Counted from the stretch's first letter, positions 17,296-26,451 are shown. The stretch: DNA of 64,000 nt from Verrucomicrobiota bacterium (GCA_016200005.1 JACQFP010000049.1:1-64000); one strand, 5' to 3'. Numbers and translations: made by a program. The notes: generated by a model not told the origin, from the letters alone.

Positions 17296-18243
17296 ATGAC
17301 CACGACACCTCAAATCGCGCACGCGATCTACCAAAACATTTCCGCCAACATTGCCCGCGTCATGCAAGGCCAGACGGCTGCGACGCGCAAACTGCTCGCC
17401 GCGCTGGCCAGCGGCGGGCATGTGTTGCTCGAAGATTTTCCCGGCACGGGCAAAACCACGCTGGCCAAGGCCCTCGCCCGCTCGATTGACGCCAAATTCA
17501 AGCGTGTGCAGTTCACGCCCGACCTGTTGCCGTCTGACATTCTCGGTGTTTCGATTTTCAACCAACGCGAGCAACAATTCTTTTTCCACGAAGGCCAGAT
17601 CTTCACGAACATCCTGCTCGCCGACGAAATCAACCGCGCCTCACCGCGCACACAGTCGGCCCTGCTCGAATCGATGGGCGAAAACCAGGTGAGCGTGGAT
17701 GGCGAGCGGCGCAATCTCTCGGAACTCTTTTTCGTTGTCGCCACGCAGAATCCGGTCGAGTTTCGCGGCACGTATCCGTTGCCGGAGGCCCAAATGGATC
17801 GGTTCGCCATGCAATTCAAGCTCGGCTACGTGCAACCAGCCGAGGAAGTCGCCGTGCTCTCGGCACAGGAACACATTCATCCGCTGGATGAACTTCAACC
17901 CTGCGCCTCGCTTGCGGACGTCCTCGCGCTCAAACGCGCGGCGCAAGGCGTTCGCATCAGCGACGAACTCAAGCGATACGTCGTGGACATCGTGGGCGCG
18001 ACGCGTGGCGCGAGTGGTGTACAACTGGCGGCCAGCCCGCGCGCATCCATTGCGTTGATGAAGGCAGCGCAAGCCCTGGCCTTGTTCGACGGTCTGGAGT
18101 TCGTCACACCGGAACAAATCCAGGAACTCGCCGTGCCGGTCATTGCGCATCGCGTGGTGATGGAGCCGCAGGCGCGGTTCTCCGGTCTGACGGCACGCGG
18201 CGTGGTCGAAGAAGTCGTAAAGAAAATCAAAGTGCCGGCGTGA
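17296..18243 (+). CDS. MoxR-family AAA+ ATPase
   Basis: MoxR ATPases act as chaperone-like remodelers, often with DUF58 and transglutaminase partners. Walker A is EDFPGTGKTTLAKALA and Walker B is LADEINRASPRTQSALLESM. Sensor 1 is FFVVATQNPVEFRGTYPLPE, with the MoxR-typical QMDRFAM after it. ATG at 17296, with AGAGGA upstream, is preferred over the longer frame from 17197, whose first 33 residues are not family-like. It begins a three-gene operon with the DUF58 and transglutaminase-like genes, a widely conserved grouping. Confidence 0.93.
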   Translation: MTTTPQIAHAIYQNISANIARVMQGQTAATRKLLAALASGGHVLLEDFPGTGKTTLAKALARSIDAKFKRVQFTPDLLPSDILGVSIFNQREQQFFFHEGQIFTNILLADEINRASPRTQSALLESMGENQVSVDGERRNLSELFFVVATQNPVEFRGTYPLPEAQMDRFAMQFKLGYVQPAEEVAVLSAQEHIHPLDELQPCASLADVLALKRAAQGVRISDELKRYVVDIVGATRGASGVQLAASPRASIALMKAAQALALFDGLEFVTPEQIQELAVPVIAHRVVMEPQARFSGLTARGVVEEVVKKIKVPA

Positions 18244-18255
18244 AGGCCGGGCAAT

Positions 18256-18352
18256 GAACATCCAACATCGAACATCCAACATCCAACGTTCAATGCCCAA
18301 GCGTTGGTTTATGCTTTGGGTGTTCGATGTTGGATGTTGGGCGTTGGATGTT
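18256..18352. repeat. Heptamer inverted-pair hairpin between moxR and the DUF58 gene
   Basis: The left arm is a run of seven-base units (GAACATC, CAACATC, GAACATC, CAACATC, CAACGTT and more). The right arm is the complementary run (GGGTGTT, CGATGTT, GGATGTT, GGGCGTT, GGATGTT). Folded, it gives a long imperfect hairpin that fills the gap between the moxR stop and the DUF58 ATG six bases later. It may set mRNA stability or translation inside the operon. Confidence 0.85.
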
Positions 18353-18357
18353 TTCCC

Positions 18358-19704
18358 ATGAATATCCTCTTCCGCCTCCTCTATCTCAACTATCGCATCT
18401 TCTCGACTCTCCAGTATTGGGCGATGCGGCGGTTCACGCGCCCAGGGTTGGCGCTGGTCGTCGCGGTCATTGTCGCAGCCACGCTGGGGGTCGATCCGGA
18501 AAACACCGTCGGCTACCAAGGGTTCACGCTGTTGTTTTCCCTGCTGCTCGTGGCGTTTCTGTTTGCAGGTTTTTTCAAGGTTCGCTTTACCGCCGAGCGA
18601 CTTCTGCCGCGCTTCGGCACGGTCGGCAAACCGTTTCACTATCGCGTTGCAGTCAGAAATCTCACGGGCAAAACCCAGAATGGTCTCACGCTGCTGGAGA
18701 ACATTGCCGATCCGCGACCTTCGTTTGCGGATTGGAAGGCGCGGCAACTCGACGACGAGCGACATCTCCGTCCGTTCAGCTTCAGCCGGCGGCGACGCGC
18801 GAATCCCTTCAAACTGGCGACGCTCAAAGATGCCGCGGTGCCCGCCGCTCCGCCGAATCAGGAAGTCGAGACGCGTGTGGAAGTGACGCCATTGCGGCGC
18901 GGCATTTTACGATTTGCCGGTTTGTCGCTCGCGCGGCCTGATCCGCTGGGACTGTTCCGCGCGATCCGCAAGATTTCGTTGCCCCAATCCATCCTAATCC
19001 TGCCGAAGCGCTACTGGCTTCCGCCCGTCGCGTTGCCGGGCGCGATGAAATATCAGCAAGGCGGCGTGGCGCTGGCGTCGAATGTCGGGCTGAGCGATGA
19101 GTATGTTTCGTTGCGGGAATATCGGCGCGGCGATCCGGTGCGGCACATTCACTGGCGGAGTTGGGCCAAAACCGGAAAGCCCATCGTCAAGGAATTTGAG
19201 GACGAATTTTTCGTGCGGCACGCGCTGGTGCTGGACACCTTCACCGACCAGTCGCACAGCGACGAGTTCGAGGAGGCGGTGTCGGTCGCAGCGTCGTTCG
19301 CCTGCACGGTGCTCACCCAGGAATCGTTGCTGGATTTGCTGTTCGTCGGGTCGCAGGCGTATTGTTTCACGGCAGGCCGCGGCCTGGCGCACGCGGACCA
19401 AATGTTGGAAATCCTCGCGTCGGTACGGCCTTGCCACGAACAGACGTTCACCTCGCTCGAGGATTTGGTTCTGGACCACGCGAGCGCGGTGAGTGGCTGC
19501 GTCTGCGTGCTGCTGGCGTGGGACAACGAGCGACAACAATTGGTGAGAAAGTTGAAGGCGCTTGGCTTGCCGGTGTTGGTGTTGGTGGTTCGGCCCGCTG
19601 GAAAAAATGAACCGCGCGATTCCGGTCCGATGCGCGACGAACCAGGCCACTTGCACTTTCTTGAAATCGGGCGGATAGAAGAACAACTGGCGGGGATGAT
19701 GTGA
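18358..19704 (+). CDS. DUF58 domain protein
   Basis: A membrane-anchored protein of unknown activity that partners MoxR ATPases. The N-terminal part has two hydrophobic helices (about 36-52 and 57-75). It is followed by a beta domain and the DUF58 core with VSLREYRRGDPVRHIHWR and WAKTGKPIVKEFEDE, then a von Willebrand factor A-like region starting LVLDTF. ATG at 18358 is used because the 18 in-frame residues upstream are translated repeat sequence. The 448-residue length suits the family. Confidence 0.9.
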   Translation: MNILFRLLYLNYRIFSTLQYWAMRRFTRPGLALVVAVIVAATLGVDPENTVGYQGFTLLFSLLLVAFLFAGFFKVRFTAERLLPRFGTVGKPFHYRVAVRNLTGKTQNGLTLLENIADPRPSFADWKARQLDDERHLRPFSFSRRRRANPFKLATLKDAAVPAAPPNQEVETRVEVTPLRRGILRFAGLSLARPDPLGLFRAIRKISLPQSILILPKRYWLPPVALPGAMKYQQGGVALASNVGLSDEYVSLREYRRGDPVRHIHWRSWAKTGKPIVKEFEDEFFVRHALVLDTFTDQSHSDEFEEAVSVAASFACTVLTQESLLDLLFVGSQAYCFTAGRGLAHADQMLEILASVRPCHEQTFTSLEDLVLDHASAVSGCVCVLLAWDNERQQLVRKLKALGLPVLVLVVRPAGKNEPRDSGPMRDEPGHLHFLEIGRIEEQLAGMM

Positions 19705-19708
19705 TTAA

Positions 19709-19837
19709 ATCCGAAATCCGAATGTCGAAATCCGAAACAAATCCGAAGATCGAAGTCCGAACCAGAAGGCTTGACCGCATTTCGGCATTCGGAATTCGGG
19801 ATTCTTTCGGATTTCGGATTTCGGGCTTCGGATTTTT
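19709..19837. repeat. Heptamer inverted-pair hairpin between the DUF58 and transglutaminase genes
   Basis: The left arm has seven units of the ATCCGAA type, with one four-base interruption. The right arm, from about 19779, is the complementary TTCGGAT type. The two are separated by about 17 bases, so the RNA could form a stem of roughly 50 base pairs with mismatches. It ends seven bases before the next ATG. Confidence 0.85.
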
Positions 19838-19843
19838 CAGCAA

Positions 19844-21973
19844 ATGAAGCCTCCTCCCTTGTTGCTCGGCGCCGCGCTGCTCTTCTGGGGCTGGCAATCC
19901 GATCTGCTGCTCGTGGGCGCGCTCCTGGCGGTCGTGCTCGAAAGCGCGCGGCTCACCAAGGCGCGTTGGGAATTTTCCGACGAAGACTTCAGCCGCATCT
20001 GGACTTTTTGCTGTGTGGTCTTTCTGGGCGCGGCGGTTTATGCGTTCACCTCCAACGAGGGCCCGGCAACCTTCGGCAGCCTTTTCCAGAATCCGAATTT
20101 CTACACCCAACGCAACGCCGGCGCCTCCACCGCCAAAACCGCCGCCTCACTCTTCCGCTGGCTGCCGATGATTTTCTTCCCGTTCCTGGCAATGCAAATG
20201 TTCAGCACGCGCGAGATGATTCCGCTGGCGACGATTTCGCTCATCCTGCGCCGCCGTTGGAAGAAGGCCAAGAAGGCCGGCAAACCCACGCCTGCGTCGC
20301 GCGATGTCAACATCGCGTATCCTTATTTTGGCGGCACGCTGCTGGCGGCGAGCGTGCACCCCGCCGAGGGCGCGACGTATTTCTGGGGTCTGTGTGCGCT
20401 GTTGGCATGGGCGCTGTGGGCCCAGCGCTCGCGGCGGTTCGCGGTTGTGGTCTGGGTCATTGCGCTGGCGGTGGCGGTGACGCTCGGTTTCTTTGGTCAG
20501 CGCAGCATCGGACAGTTTCAACGCTACCTGGAAAATTTCAATGCGCAGTGGGTCTCGCGGTTCATGCGGCGCGGATTCGGCTTCGACCCGACGCAAAGCC
20601 GCACCGCGCTCGGCAACATCGGCGAAATCAAGACCTCCGGCCGCATCGGCATCTGGCTCGAAACGAAGAACGGCAGCCCGCCGCCAACTTACCTCCGCGC
20701 GGCGAGTTACCGCGGCTACAAGTCGCCGATCTGGTTCGCTGGCTCGTCCAAGGACGATTTCACGAGCGTCCAGGAAGATGTCCTCAACAGCGGTGAGTGG
20801 ACATTGCTCCGGAGCAAATCCAACAACGCGTCGGTCAATATCACCTGTTATCTGGCCGGCAGGAAAGACAATTACCCCGCCGACCTGCTGCCGTTGCCAA
20901 CCGGGAGCGCACGGCTGGAAAACTTTTTCGCGTATCTGCTCCAGAAGAACAGCGCCGGCGCCGTGCTCGCCGAGGGGCCGCGTCTGGTGATGTTCGACGC
21001 GCTCTATGGACCGGGGGCAACGATTGATTCGTTTGCGGACACCAACGAGGACCTCAAAATTCCCGACCGTGAGAAGCCGGCGCTCGATTCGGTGATTGAG
21101 GATTTGCAACTTCGCGGACAAAGCGCGGAACAGGCGCAGCGGACGCTCGCCGCATTTTTTGCCGACAAATTCACCTATAGCAAGTGGCAGGGCCTGCCGC
21201 GCTTCAAAAAGAACGACGACACACCGCTGAGCCGTTTCCTGCTGCAGACCCGCAGCGGCCACTGCGAATACTTCGCCACGGCGACCGTGTTGTTGCTGCG
21301 CCGAGCCGCCATCCCGGCGCGGTACGCCGTGGGCTGGTCCGTGCATGAAGGTTCCGGCGGCAAATACGTCGTGCGCGCGCGCGACGCGCACGCGTGGTGT
21401 CTGGTCTGGGACAAGGAACAGGAAAAATGGCTGGACTTCGATACGACGCCAGCATCCTGGGTTTCGGCGGAAGGGAAAAACAAGTCGGCGTTCCAATGGC
21501 TCTCGGATTTCTGGACGCGTATCGGTCTGGAGATCTCGAAAATCCGTTACGGCCAGAGCAAGCTGCGGCAATATCTCCTGTGGATCATCGTGCCGGTGCT
21601 GGCGCTGTTGCTGTATCGAATCATCTTTCGTCGCGGGCGACGGCGACAGCGCGGAGCAAAACCGGGCAGCGCGGAAGTTCTCGACTGGCCGGGGCTGGAC
21701 TCGGAGTTTTACCAACTCGAAAACAAACTTGCCGAACGCGGCGTGCCGCGCGGGGCAAGCGAGCCGCTGAACGAATGGCTGCATCGCATGGCGGAAACGC
21801 CTGACCTCTCCGGGTTGCGCGCGCCGTTGGAGGAATTGTTGCGGTTGCACTACCGCTACCGCTTCGATCCGTTGGGTTTGAGCGAGGCGGACCGGGAATT
21901 GTTGAAGCGGGAGGCGAGGAAGTGTTTGGAGAAATTGTCGCGCGCGGAGAAGGCGGTTGTCGCCGGAAAATGA
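19844..21973 (+). CDS. Membrane-bound transglutaminase-like protein (TgpA type)
   Basis: A 709-residue protein. About seven hydrophobic segments in the first 220 residues are followed by a periplasmic transglutaminase-like domain. That domain has the Cys-His-Asp triad in SGHCEYFATATVLLLRRA, ARDAHAWCLVW and WLDFDTTP. A further membrane helix (LWIIVPVLALLLYRI) precedes a DUF4129-like C-terminal tail. TgpA-like proteins occur with MoxR and DUF58 and are thought to act on periplasmic proteins or peptidoglycan-linked substrates. It ends the operon. Confidence 0.9.
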   Translation: MKPPPLLLGAALLFWGWQSDLLLVGALLAVVLESARLTKARWEFSDEDFSRIWTFCCVVFLGAAVYAFTSNEGPATFGSLFQNPNFYTQRNAGASTAKTAASLFRWLPMIFFPFLAMQMFSTREMIPLATISLILRRRWKKAKKAGKPTPASRDVNIAYPYFGGTLLAASVHPAEGATYFWGLCALLAWALWAQRSRRFAVVVWVIALAVAVTLGFFGQRSIGQFQRYLENFNAQWVSRFMRRGFGFDPTQSRTALGNIGEIKTSGRIGIWLETKNGSPPPTYLRAASYRGYKSPIWFAGSSKDDFTSVQEDVLNSGEWTLLRSKSNNASVNITCYLAGRKDNYPADLLPLPTGSARLENFFAYLLQKNSAGAVLAEGPRLVMFDALYGPGATIDSFADTNEDLKIPDREKPALDSVIEDLQLRGQSAEQAQRTLAAFFADKFTYSKWQGLPRFKKNDDTPLSRFLLQTRSGHCEYFATATVLLLRRAAIPARYAVGWSVHEGSGGKYVVRARDAHAWCLVWDKEQEKWLDFDTTPASWVSAEGKNKSAFQWLSDFWTRIGLEISKIRYGQSKLRQYLLWIIVPVLALLLYRIIFRRGRRRQRGAKPGSAEVLDWPGLDSEFYQLENKLAERGVPRGASEPLNEWLHRMAETPDLSGLRAPLEELLRLHYRYRFDPLGLSEADRELLKREARKCLEKLSRAEKAVVAGK

Positions 21974-22132
21974 AATAGATTTGCAGCGTTTGTCCGCGCG
22001 GGTTTCAGGCTCATTTCAAAAGCAAACGGACGCTGGACTGAGATTCACGTCCAGTATACGGTTGCGACTTGAATCTGGATAGGCTTCAAACCCGGTCGCT
22101 TGGTTGGAGGTTAGTCTTCATCCAGTTCGCGC

Positions 22133-22381
22133 ATGGAATCAGCTTCCAAAACTGAGCGCCAAAAGAGCAAGCCGTGGATCACTATGGTGGTTGTCGGCCT
22201 CGTTCTATATTTCGTTAGTGTTGGCCCGGCTGCACGGCTGATGTATGGAAAGAATGCCAGCGCAACTGCTGCGCACACTTTCGAGACCATTTACGCACCA
22301 GTGATTTGGCTTCAGCACACTCCAATACTGGGTTGGTTCATCTATTGGTATGTAGACCAGTGGGAAGCTATTGACGACTAA
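22133..22381 (+). CDS. Small single-pass membrane protein, unknown
   Basis: An 82-residue protein with a basic N-terminus (TERQKSKPW), one membrane helix (MVVVGLVLYFVSVGPAARL) and an aromatic C-terminus with LGWFIYWYVDQW. I do not recognise a family. Base composition is less GC-rich than its neighbours. It stands alone, 159 bases after the transglutaminase gene and 27 before the convergent ygfZ end. It may be a real accessory gene, or a chance open frame. Confidence 0.5.
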   Translation: MESASKTERQKSKPWITMVVVGLVLYFVSVGPAARLMYGKNASATAAHTFETIYAPVIWLQHTPILGWFIYWYVDQWEAIDD

Positions 22382-22408
22382 TACGGAGATAGGCTGCAAT
22401 CGTTAGCG

Positions 22409-23599
22409 TCATTTTCCAAACGGCACCTGCACGATTCTCGCCCCGCTATCATTACCGGCACTTCGTAATTTCAATTCGGTACCAACTGCGTTTGCCTCGC
22501 GCCGCACGTAACCGAGAGCAACGTTGGCTTTGAGCGTTGGTGAGGCGATGGCGCTCGTGATGTGGCCGACTTCCTTGCCGTCTTTGAACAGTTTGTCGCC
22601 GCGCACGGGCAAGGTTTTCAAATCGTCGGCCAGACGCAGGCCGCGCAGTTCGCGGTTCACGTGGCCGATGGTGTGGATGCGGTTGATGACTTCTTGGCCG
22701 ATGTAGCAGCCTTTGTTGTAACTCACCGCGCGCGCCTCGATGCCGCACTCCAGCGCAATGTTCGTCTCGTCCATGTCCGCGCCGAATCGCGGAATGCCCG
22801 CCTCGATGCGTGCCATCTCCAAAGCCATCCACCCGCACGCAAGTCCGCCGACGCTTTTCGCGGCGGCGATGAGTTTGTCAGCCACCACTCCCAATGCAGG
22901 CAATGGCACGAACAAGTCAAAGCCTGAACGATCATGTGGCTCGTGACCGCTCACCGTAGCAGCCGACGTCAGTCGGCTCTGGCTCTCCTCGGGAGAAGCT
23001 TGAGCCGACTGACGTCGGCTGCTACGACGCCCCAGCCGCGACTGCTTCATCAAATAGATTTCGCCCAGAGTCGGGTCGGTGACTTTTAAGGAACTGAGCG
23101 TCGCGTTGGGGATTTCAGCAAACAGACTCAAGCTGCGCACGACGGATCCAGCTTTTGGCCCTTGCACGCTGAGCAAGCCGTAGTGCGGCGCGACATCCAC
23201 CACTTGCACATCGTCGGCGACGATGTATTTCTCCAGCCGTTGCGTCACGACGGCGGTGAGGCCCGGCTCGAAGTCGAGCAGCAGTTCGTCTTGCAGACAG
23301 AAGATGTTGAGGTCGCTCTGCATCTTTCCCTTGGCCGTGACGAGCGCGGCGTAACAACCTTCGCCGACGCGCAGGCGTTTCACATCATTCGTGACCTGAC
23401 CGTGCAGAAAGCGAACGCGGTCCTTGCCAGTCAGGCAAAGCCGGCTGCGAAAGCTCAGTTCAATTACGCCGGCGGTTTCGCGCAACGCCGCGTGCTCCGC
23501 CAGCGCGTCACCGTAATGACTGACGACCTCCGCGCCGTTCACCTCGGCGAAGGTGGCGTTCAGGTCTTGATGAAGTTCGTGCAGAGCCAGTCTTACCAT
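22409..23599 (-). CDS. ygfZ: YgfZ/GcvT-type folate-binding protein
   Basis: The YgfZ family uses folate to help repair or assemble iron-sulfur enzymes and is related to the aminomethyltransferase GcvT. The signature KGCYIGQEVINRIHTIGHVNRELRG is split by no repeat and is clear, as are LTGKDRVRFLHGQVTNDVK and LSVQGPKAGSVVRSL. ATG at 23599 (VRLALHELHQDL) is chosen; the 26 upstream codons are not family-like. A perfect 25-base inverted repeat at 22955-23026 is read in frame in mid-protein. It adds a serine/arginine-rich stretch of about 35 residues before GFDLFVPLP. Confidence 0.88.
   Translation of the reverse strand: MVRLALHELHQDLNATFAEVNGAEVVSHYGDALAEHAALRETAGVIELSFRSRLCLTGKDRVRFLHGQVTNDVKRLRVGEGCYAALVTAKGKMQSDLNIFCLQDELLLDFEPGLTAVVTQRLEKYIVADDVQVVDVAPHYGLLSVQGPKAGSVVRSLSLFAEIPNATLSSLKVTDPTLGEIYLMKQSRLGRRSSRRQSAQASPEESQSRLTSAATVSGHEPHDRSGFDLFVPLPALGVVADKLIAAAKSVGGLACGWMALEMARIEAGIPRFGADMDETNIALECGIEARAVSYNKGCYIGQEVINRIHTIGHVNRELRGLRLADDLKTLPVRGDKLFKDGKEVGHITSAIASPTLKANVALGYVRREANAVGTELKLRSAGNDSGARIVQVPFGK
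22955..23026. repeat. Perfect 25-base inverted repeat inside ygfZ
   Basis: The arms 22955-22979 and 23002-23026 are exact reverse complements around a 22-base spacer; the core word is CCGACGTCAGTCGGCTC. The element lies fully inside the ygfZ reading frame and keeps it open. This resembles the way Rickettsia palindromic elements sit in genes. Confidence 0.92.
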
Positions 23600-23667
23600 G
23601 GAGCGAATGTAACGATTCCTCATTCGCGAAGCACAATGAAAATTGAGAAGTCGGTGTGGGCGAAAGC

Positions 23668-23718
23668 TGGAGTTCACGCTTCAGCGTGGCCGGAACAAGC
23701 TAAAGCTTGAACTCCAAC
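23668..23718. repeat. Palindromic element (GGAGTTCACGCT family), copy 2
   Basis: The left arm CTGGAGTTCACGCTTCAGCG and the right arm CTAAAGCTTGAACTCCAA are separated by a few bases. It lies between ygfZ and the ABC ATPase gene, and its arms match those of copies at 6027-6098 and 45018-45090. Confidence 0.85.
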
Positions 23719-23739
23719 CAACGGACACGGTCCCCGCAT

Positions 23740-24879
23740 CTACACAATCGCCTTTCCCGTCGTTGGATCGAAGAAGTGCGCACTGCGCGTGTCGAAGACG
23801 AGGGAGGTTTTTTGCTTCACGGCCACTCGATCGGTTGCGTTAACGCGGGCGATAAACGAGTGCGAGCCGGTGGTGAGATAAATGTAGGTCTCAGAACCCA
23901 TCGGTTCGATGATTTCCACCGAGGCATCCACTATTCTTTCCGGCGGCGCTTCGCGGGCGTGAAGTTTATCAACGATGTTTTCCGGGCGGATGCCGAAAAC
24001 AATTTTCTTCCCGATGTAGTTGCTCAATTTTGGCGACATCACATCATCCAGTTGAACGGTGAAGTTGTCAGGTGCGGGAATCTGTGAGTGTTGTTCCCGA
24101 AAACAAAGTCCGTTTCCTGCTTGCGCTATCTCACCACAAAAGACATTCATGGGTGGCGAACCGATGAAACCAGCGACGAACAGGTTGGCTGGATGGTGGT
24201 AGATGTTCATCGGCTCGTCCACCTGCTGGATGACGCCGTTCCTCATTACCGCGATGCGGTCGCCCATCGACATGGCTTCCCCCTGGTCATGCGTGACGTA
24301 AATCATGGTGGCGGCGAGGCGGGCCTGGAGTTTAACGATTTCGGCGCGCATCTGCACGCGCATCTGGGTGTCCAAATTGGAAAGCGGTTCGTCGAAAAGG
24401 AAGACCCTGGGTTTGCGCACCATCGCGCGACCTACCGCCACGCGCTGACGCTCGCCGCCGGAAAGCGCCTTGGGCAAACTGTCGAGCCAGGCCGTGAGGC
24501 CAAGAATCTCTGCCGCTTCCTTGACGCGGTGTTCGATCTCCGCCTTGGGATGCTTCCGTAGCTTCAAGCCGAACGCCATGTTCTCATACACCGTCATGTG
24601 CGGATACAGTGCGTGGTTTTGAAAAACCATGGCGACGTCGCGGTCTTTTGGGGACATGTCATTCATCACCTCGTCATCAATGGAAATTGTGCCGCGAGTG
24701 ATTTCCTCCAAACCGGCGATCAGGCGCAACGTCGTAGTCTTGCCGCAACCGGACGGGCCGACGAGAACAAGGAGTTCCTTGTCCTCGACGGTGAGGTTGG
24801 CGTTGTTGACGGCGCAGATCTCCCGGCCTTTTCGCTCTTTGAAAACCTTGGTGAGGTTTTCGATCCGTACTCGTGCCAT
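23740..24879 (-). CDS. Sugar ABC transporter ATPase (UgpC/MsmK/MalK type)
   Basis: The ATP-hydrolysing subunit of an importer for sugars or glycerol-3-phosphate. Walker A is GPSGCGKTTTLRLIAG, the Q-loop is VFQNHALYPHM, and the signature LSGGERQRVAVGRA precedes Walker B FLFDEPLSNLD. The H-loop is IYVTHDQGEAMS. A C-terminal TOBE-type regulatory domain of about 140 residues (FGIRPENIVDKL) marks the MalK/UgpC group. No permease or binding protein is nearby, so it may serve several importers, as MsmK does. Confidence 0.93.
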   Translation of the reverse strand: MARVRIENLTKVFKERKGREICAVNNANLTVEDKELLVLVGPSGCGKTTTLRLIAGLEEITRGTISIDDEVMNDMSPKDRDVAMVFQNHALYPHMTVYENMAFGLKLRKHPKAEIEHRVKEAAEILGLTAWLDSLPKALSGGERQRVAVGRAMVRKPRVFLFDEPLSNLDTQMRVQMRAEIVKLQARLAATMIYVTHDQGEAMSMGDRIAVMRNGVIQQVDEPMNIYHHPANLFVAGFIGSPPMNVFCGEIAQAGNGLCFREQHSQIPAPDNFTVQLDDVMSPKLSNYIGKKIVFGIRPENIVDKLHAREAPPERIVDASVEIIEPMGSETYIYLTTGSHSFIARVNATDRVAVKQKTSLVFDTRSAHFFDPTTGKAIV

Positions 24880-25227
24880 GAATGAAGTGTTGAATGTTCA
24901 GCGCCAAACGTCGAGCGCGGAGTGATCCAGGTGCGGAGGGCGGAAGTTGTATCGGTTGCCAAAAGTAATCTCCAATTTGAACGACGCCCCCTCACCCTTC
25001 CCTCTCCCCATCCGATGGGGAAAGGGTGGCGAAGGCCGGGTGAGGGGTTGTTCATTTTTCTATCCGGAAATCTTTTTTGATAATCACTCCAAGACTTGCT
25101 TTTCCAGATGGCGAATATGGCGTTGACGCTGGCGCGAGCTTCTCCGCATGATGCGAATCGCGCCCGACAATCCAGCTTGAGCGAAGTGATCGGAGTCGGT
25201 TGTCGTGGCCAGAACTCAACACGGATC
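24880..25227. other. Divergent spacer with a repeat, upstream of apgM
   Basis: This 348-base stretch separates the ABC ATPase gene from the phosphoglycerate mutase gene. It holds the palindrome at 24987-25048. No open frame here has family-like sequence. The frames that run through it on either strand are extensions of the neighbouring genes. Promoters for both neighbours are expected, but I see no convincing -35/-10 pair. Confidence 0.5.
24987..25048. repeat. CCCTCACCC-type palindrome
   Basis: CCCCCTCACCCTTCCCTCT on the left pairs imperfectly with AAGGGTGGCGAAGGCCGGG and TGAGGGG on the right. It is the same family as 1793-1856 and 13557-13602. Confidence 0.8.
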
Positions 25228-26451
25228 ATGAATCTCGATGCGCTTTATTCGGAGCTGACGTTAAACACTGATGCGAAACTTGTTCTCCTCGTGCTCGACG
25301 GCCTGGGTGACATTGCCACAAAGGAACAGGGCTACTTGACGCCCCTGGAAGCAGCCGCGACGCCCAACCTCGATGCATTGGCCAAGGACGCAGCGCAGGG
25401 AAGGATGATTCCGGTCGCACCCGGCATCACACCCGGCAGTGGGCCGGGTCATCTCGCGCTGTTCGGTTATGATCCGTTGGAGTTTCAAGTCGGACGCGGC
25501 GTGATCGAAGCGCTCGGATTGGGTCTTGAGTTGAAAGCAGGCGACGTGGCCGCGCGTGCCAACTTTTGCACGCTCGACGCCAAAGGGATTGTGACGGACC
25601 GCCGCGCTGGGCGGATCGAAACCGAAATCTGCGAAGAGCTTTGCGAGTTGCTGTCGAAAAAGATCAAGAAGGTGGGCGACGCGCAGGTCATCATCAAAGC
25701 CGGCAAAGGTCATCGCTTTGTGGTCATCCTCCGCGGCAAGGGTTTGGAGGGGCCGCTGACGGACGCCGACCCGCATCGCGAAGGCGCGCTTATTCCTATT
25801 GCTCAACCAGTTAACCGCAAGTCGGCCAAGGCCAAGAAGGCGGCTAAATTGATCAAGGAGTTCTACAAATTGGCGTTGCCAATCATCGCGAAGCGAAAGC
25901 CTGCGAACGGCTTTTTGATGCGTGGCATTGCCCACCGACCGGCGATTCCGCTCTTCGAGGAGCGCTACCATCTGAAGCCTGCGTGCCTCGCTGTCTATCC
26001 GATGTATAAGGGGCTGGCGCAACTGGTCGGCATGACCAAACTTGAAGGACCGCAGACCATTGCCGGGCAATTCGAGCGTTACCTGGCCGAGTACGAGAAC
26101 TATGATTTCTTTTTCATTCATTACAAGTACACCGACATGCACGGTGAGGACGGCAACTTCGAAGCGAAGAAAAAGGCGATCGAAGAGTTCGACGCGGCGC
26201 TCCCCATCTTGCTGCGAAAGAGACCCGACGTCCTCGCGATCACTGGCGATCATTCCACGCCGTGCGCGTTACGGGGTCACTCGTGGCATCCGCAACCGGT
26301 GTTGCTGGTGTCGGCGACTTCCGGTTCGGACAAACTCGACCGTTTCACCGAGACGAATGCGAACCGTGGCTCACTCGGAGTGTTCGAAGCGAAATGGCTG
26401 ATGCGTCTCATGCAGGCGAACGCAAAAATGTTTGACAAGTTCGGAGCTTGA
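25228..26451 (+). CDS. apgM: 2,3-bisphosphoglycerate-independent phosphoglycerate mutase, archaeal type
   Basis: Interconverts 3- and 2-phosphoglycerate in glycolysis. The alkaline-phosphatase-like fold starts LVLLVLDGLGD at residues 18-28. Then come ATPNLDALAKDAAQG, GITPGSGPGHLALFGYDP with the catalytic Ser region, and the C-terminal metal-ligand segments KYTDMHGEDG and ITGDHSTPC. ATG at 25228 gives 407 residues, close to the family's usual size. The 44 codons upstream in frame carry no similarity. Confidence 0.92.
   Translation: MNLDALYSELTLNTDAKLVLLVLDGLGDIATKEQGYLTPLEAAATPNLDALAKDAAQGRMIPVAPGITPGSGPGHLALFGYDPLEFQVGRGVIEALGLGLELKAGDVAARANFCTLDAKGIVTDRRAGRIETEICEELCELLSKKIKKVGDAQVIIKAGKGHRFVVILRGKGLEGPLTDADPHREGALIPIAQPVNRKSAKAKKAAKLIKEFYKLALPIIAKRKPANGFLMRGIAHRPAIPLFEERYHLKPACLAVYPMYKGLAQLVGMTKLEGPQTIAGQFERYLAEYENYDFFFIHYKYTDMHGEDGNFEAKKKAIEEFDAALPILLRKRPDVLAITGDHSTPCALRGHSWHPQPVLLVSATSGSDKLDRFTETNANRGSLGVFEAKWLMRLMQANAKMFDKFGA

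Noticed and set aside
18256-19837. Possible CRISPR arrays
   Set aside because: The repeats are only seven bases, contiguous without spacers and arranged as inverted pairs. No cas genes are present.
20147-21850. A 567-codon open frame on the minus strand
   Set aside because: It is antisense to the transglutaminase-like gene with its complete catalytic triad, and no family-like segment is seen in it.
22955-23026. Inverted repeat as a transcription terminator
   Set aside because: It lies in the middle of an intact reading frame, has no T run, and both arms are read as codons.
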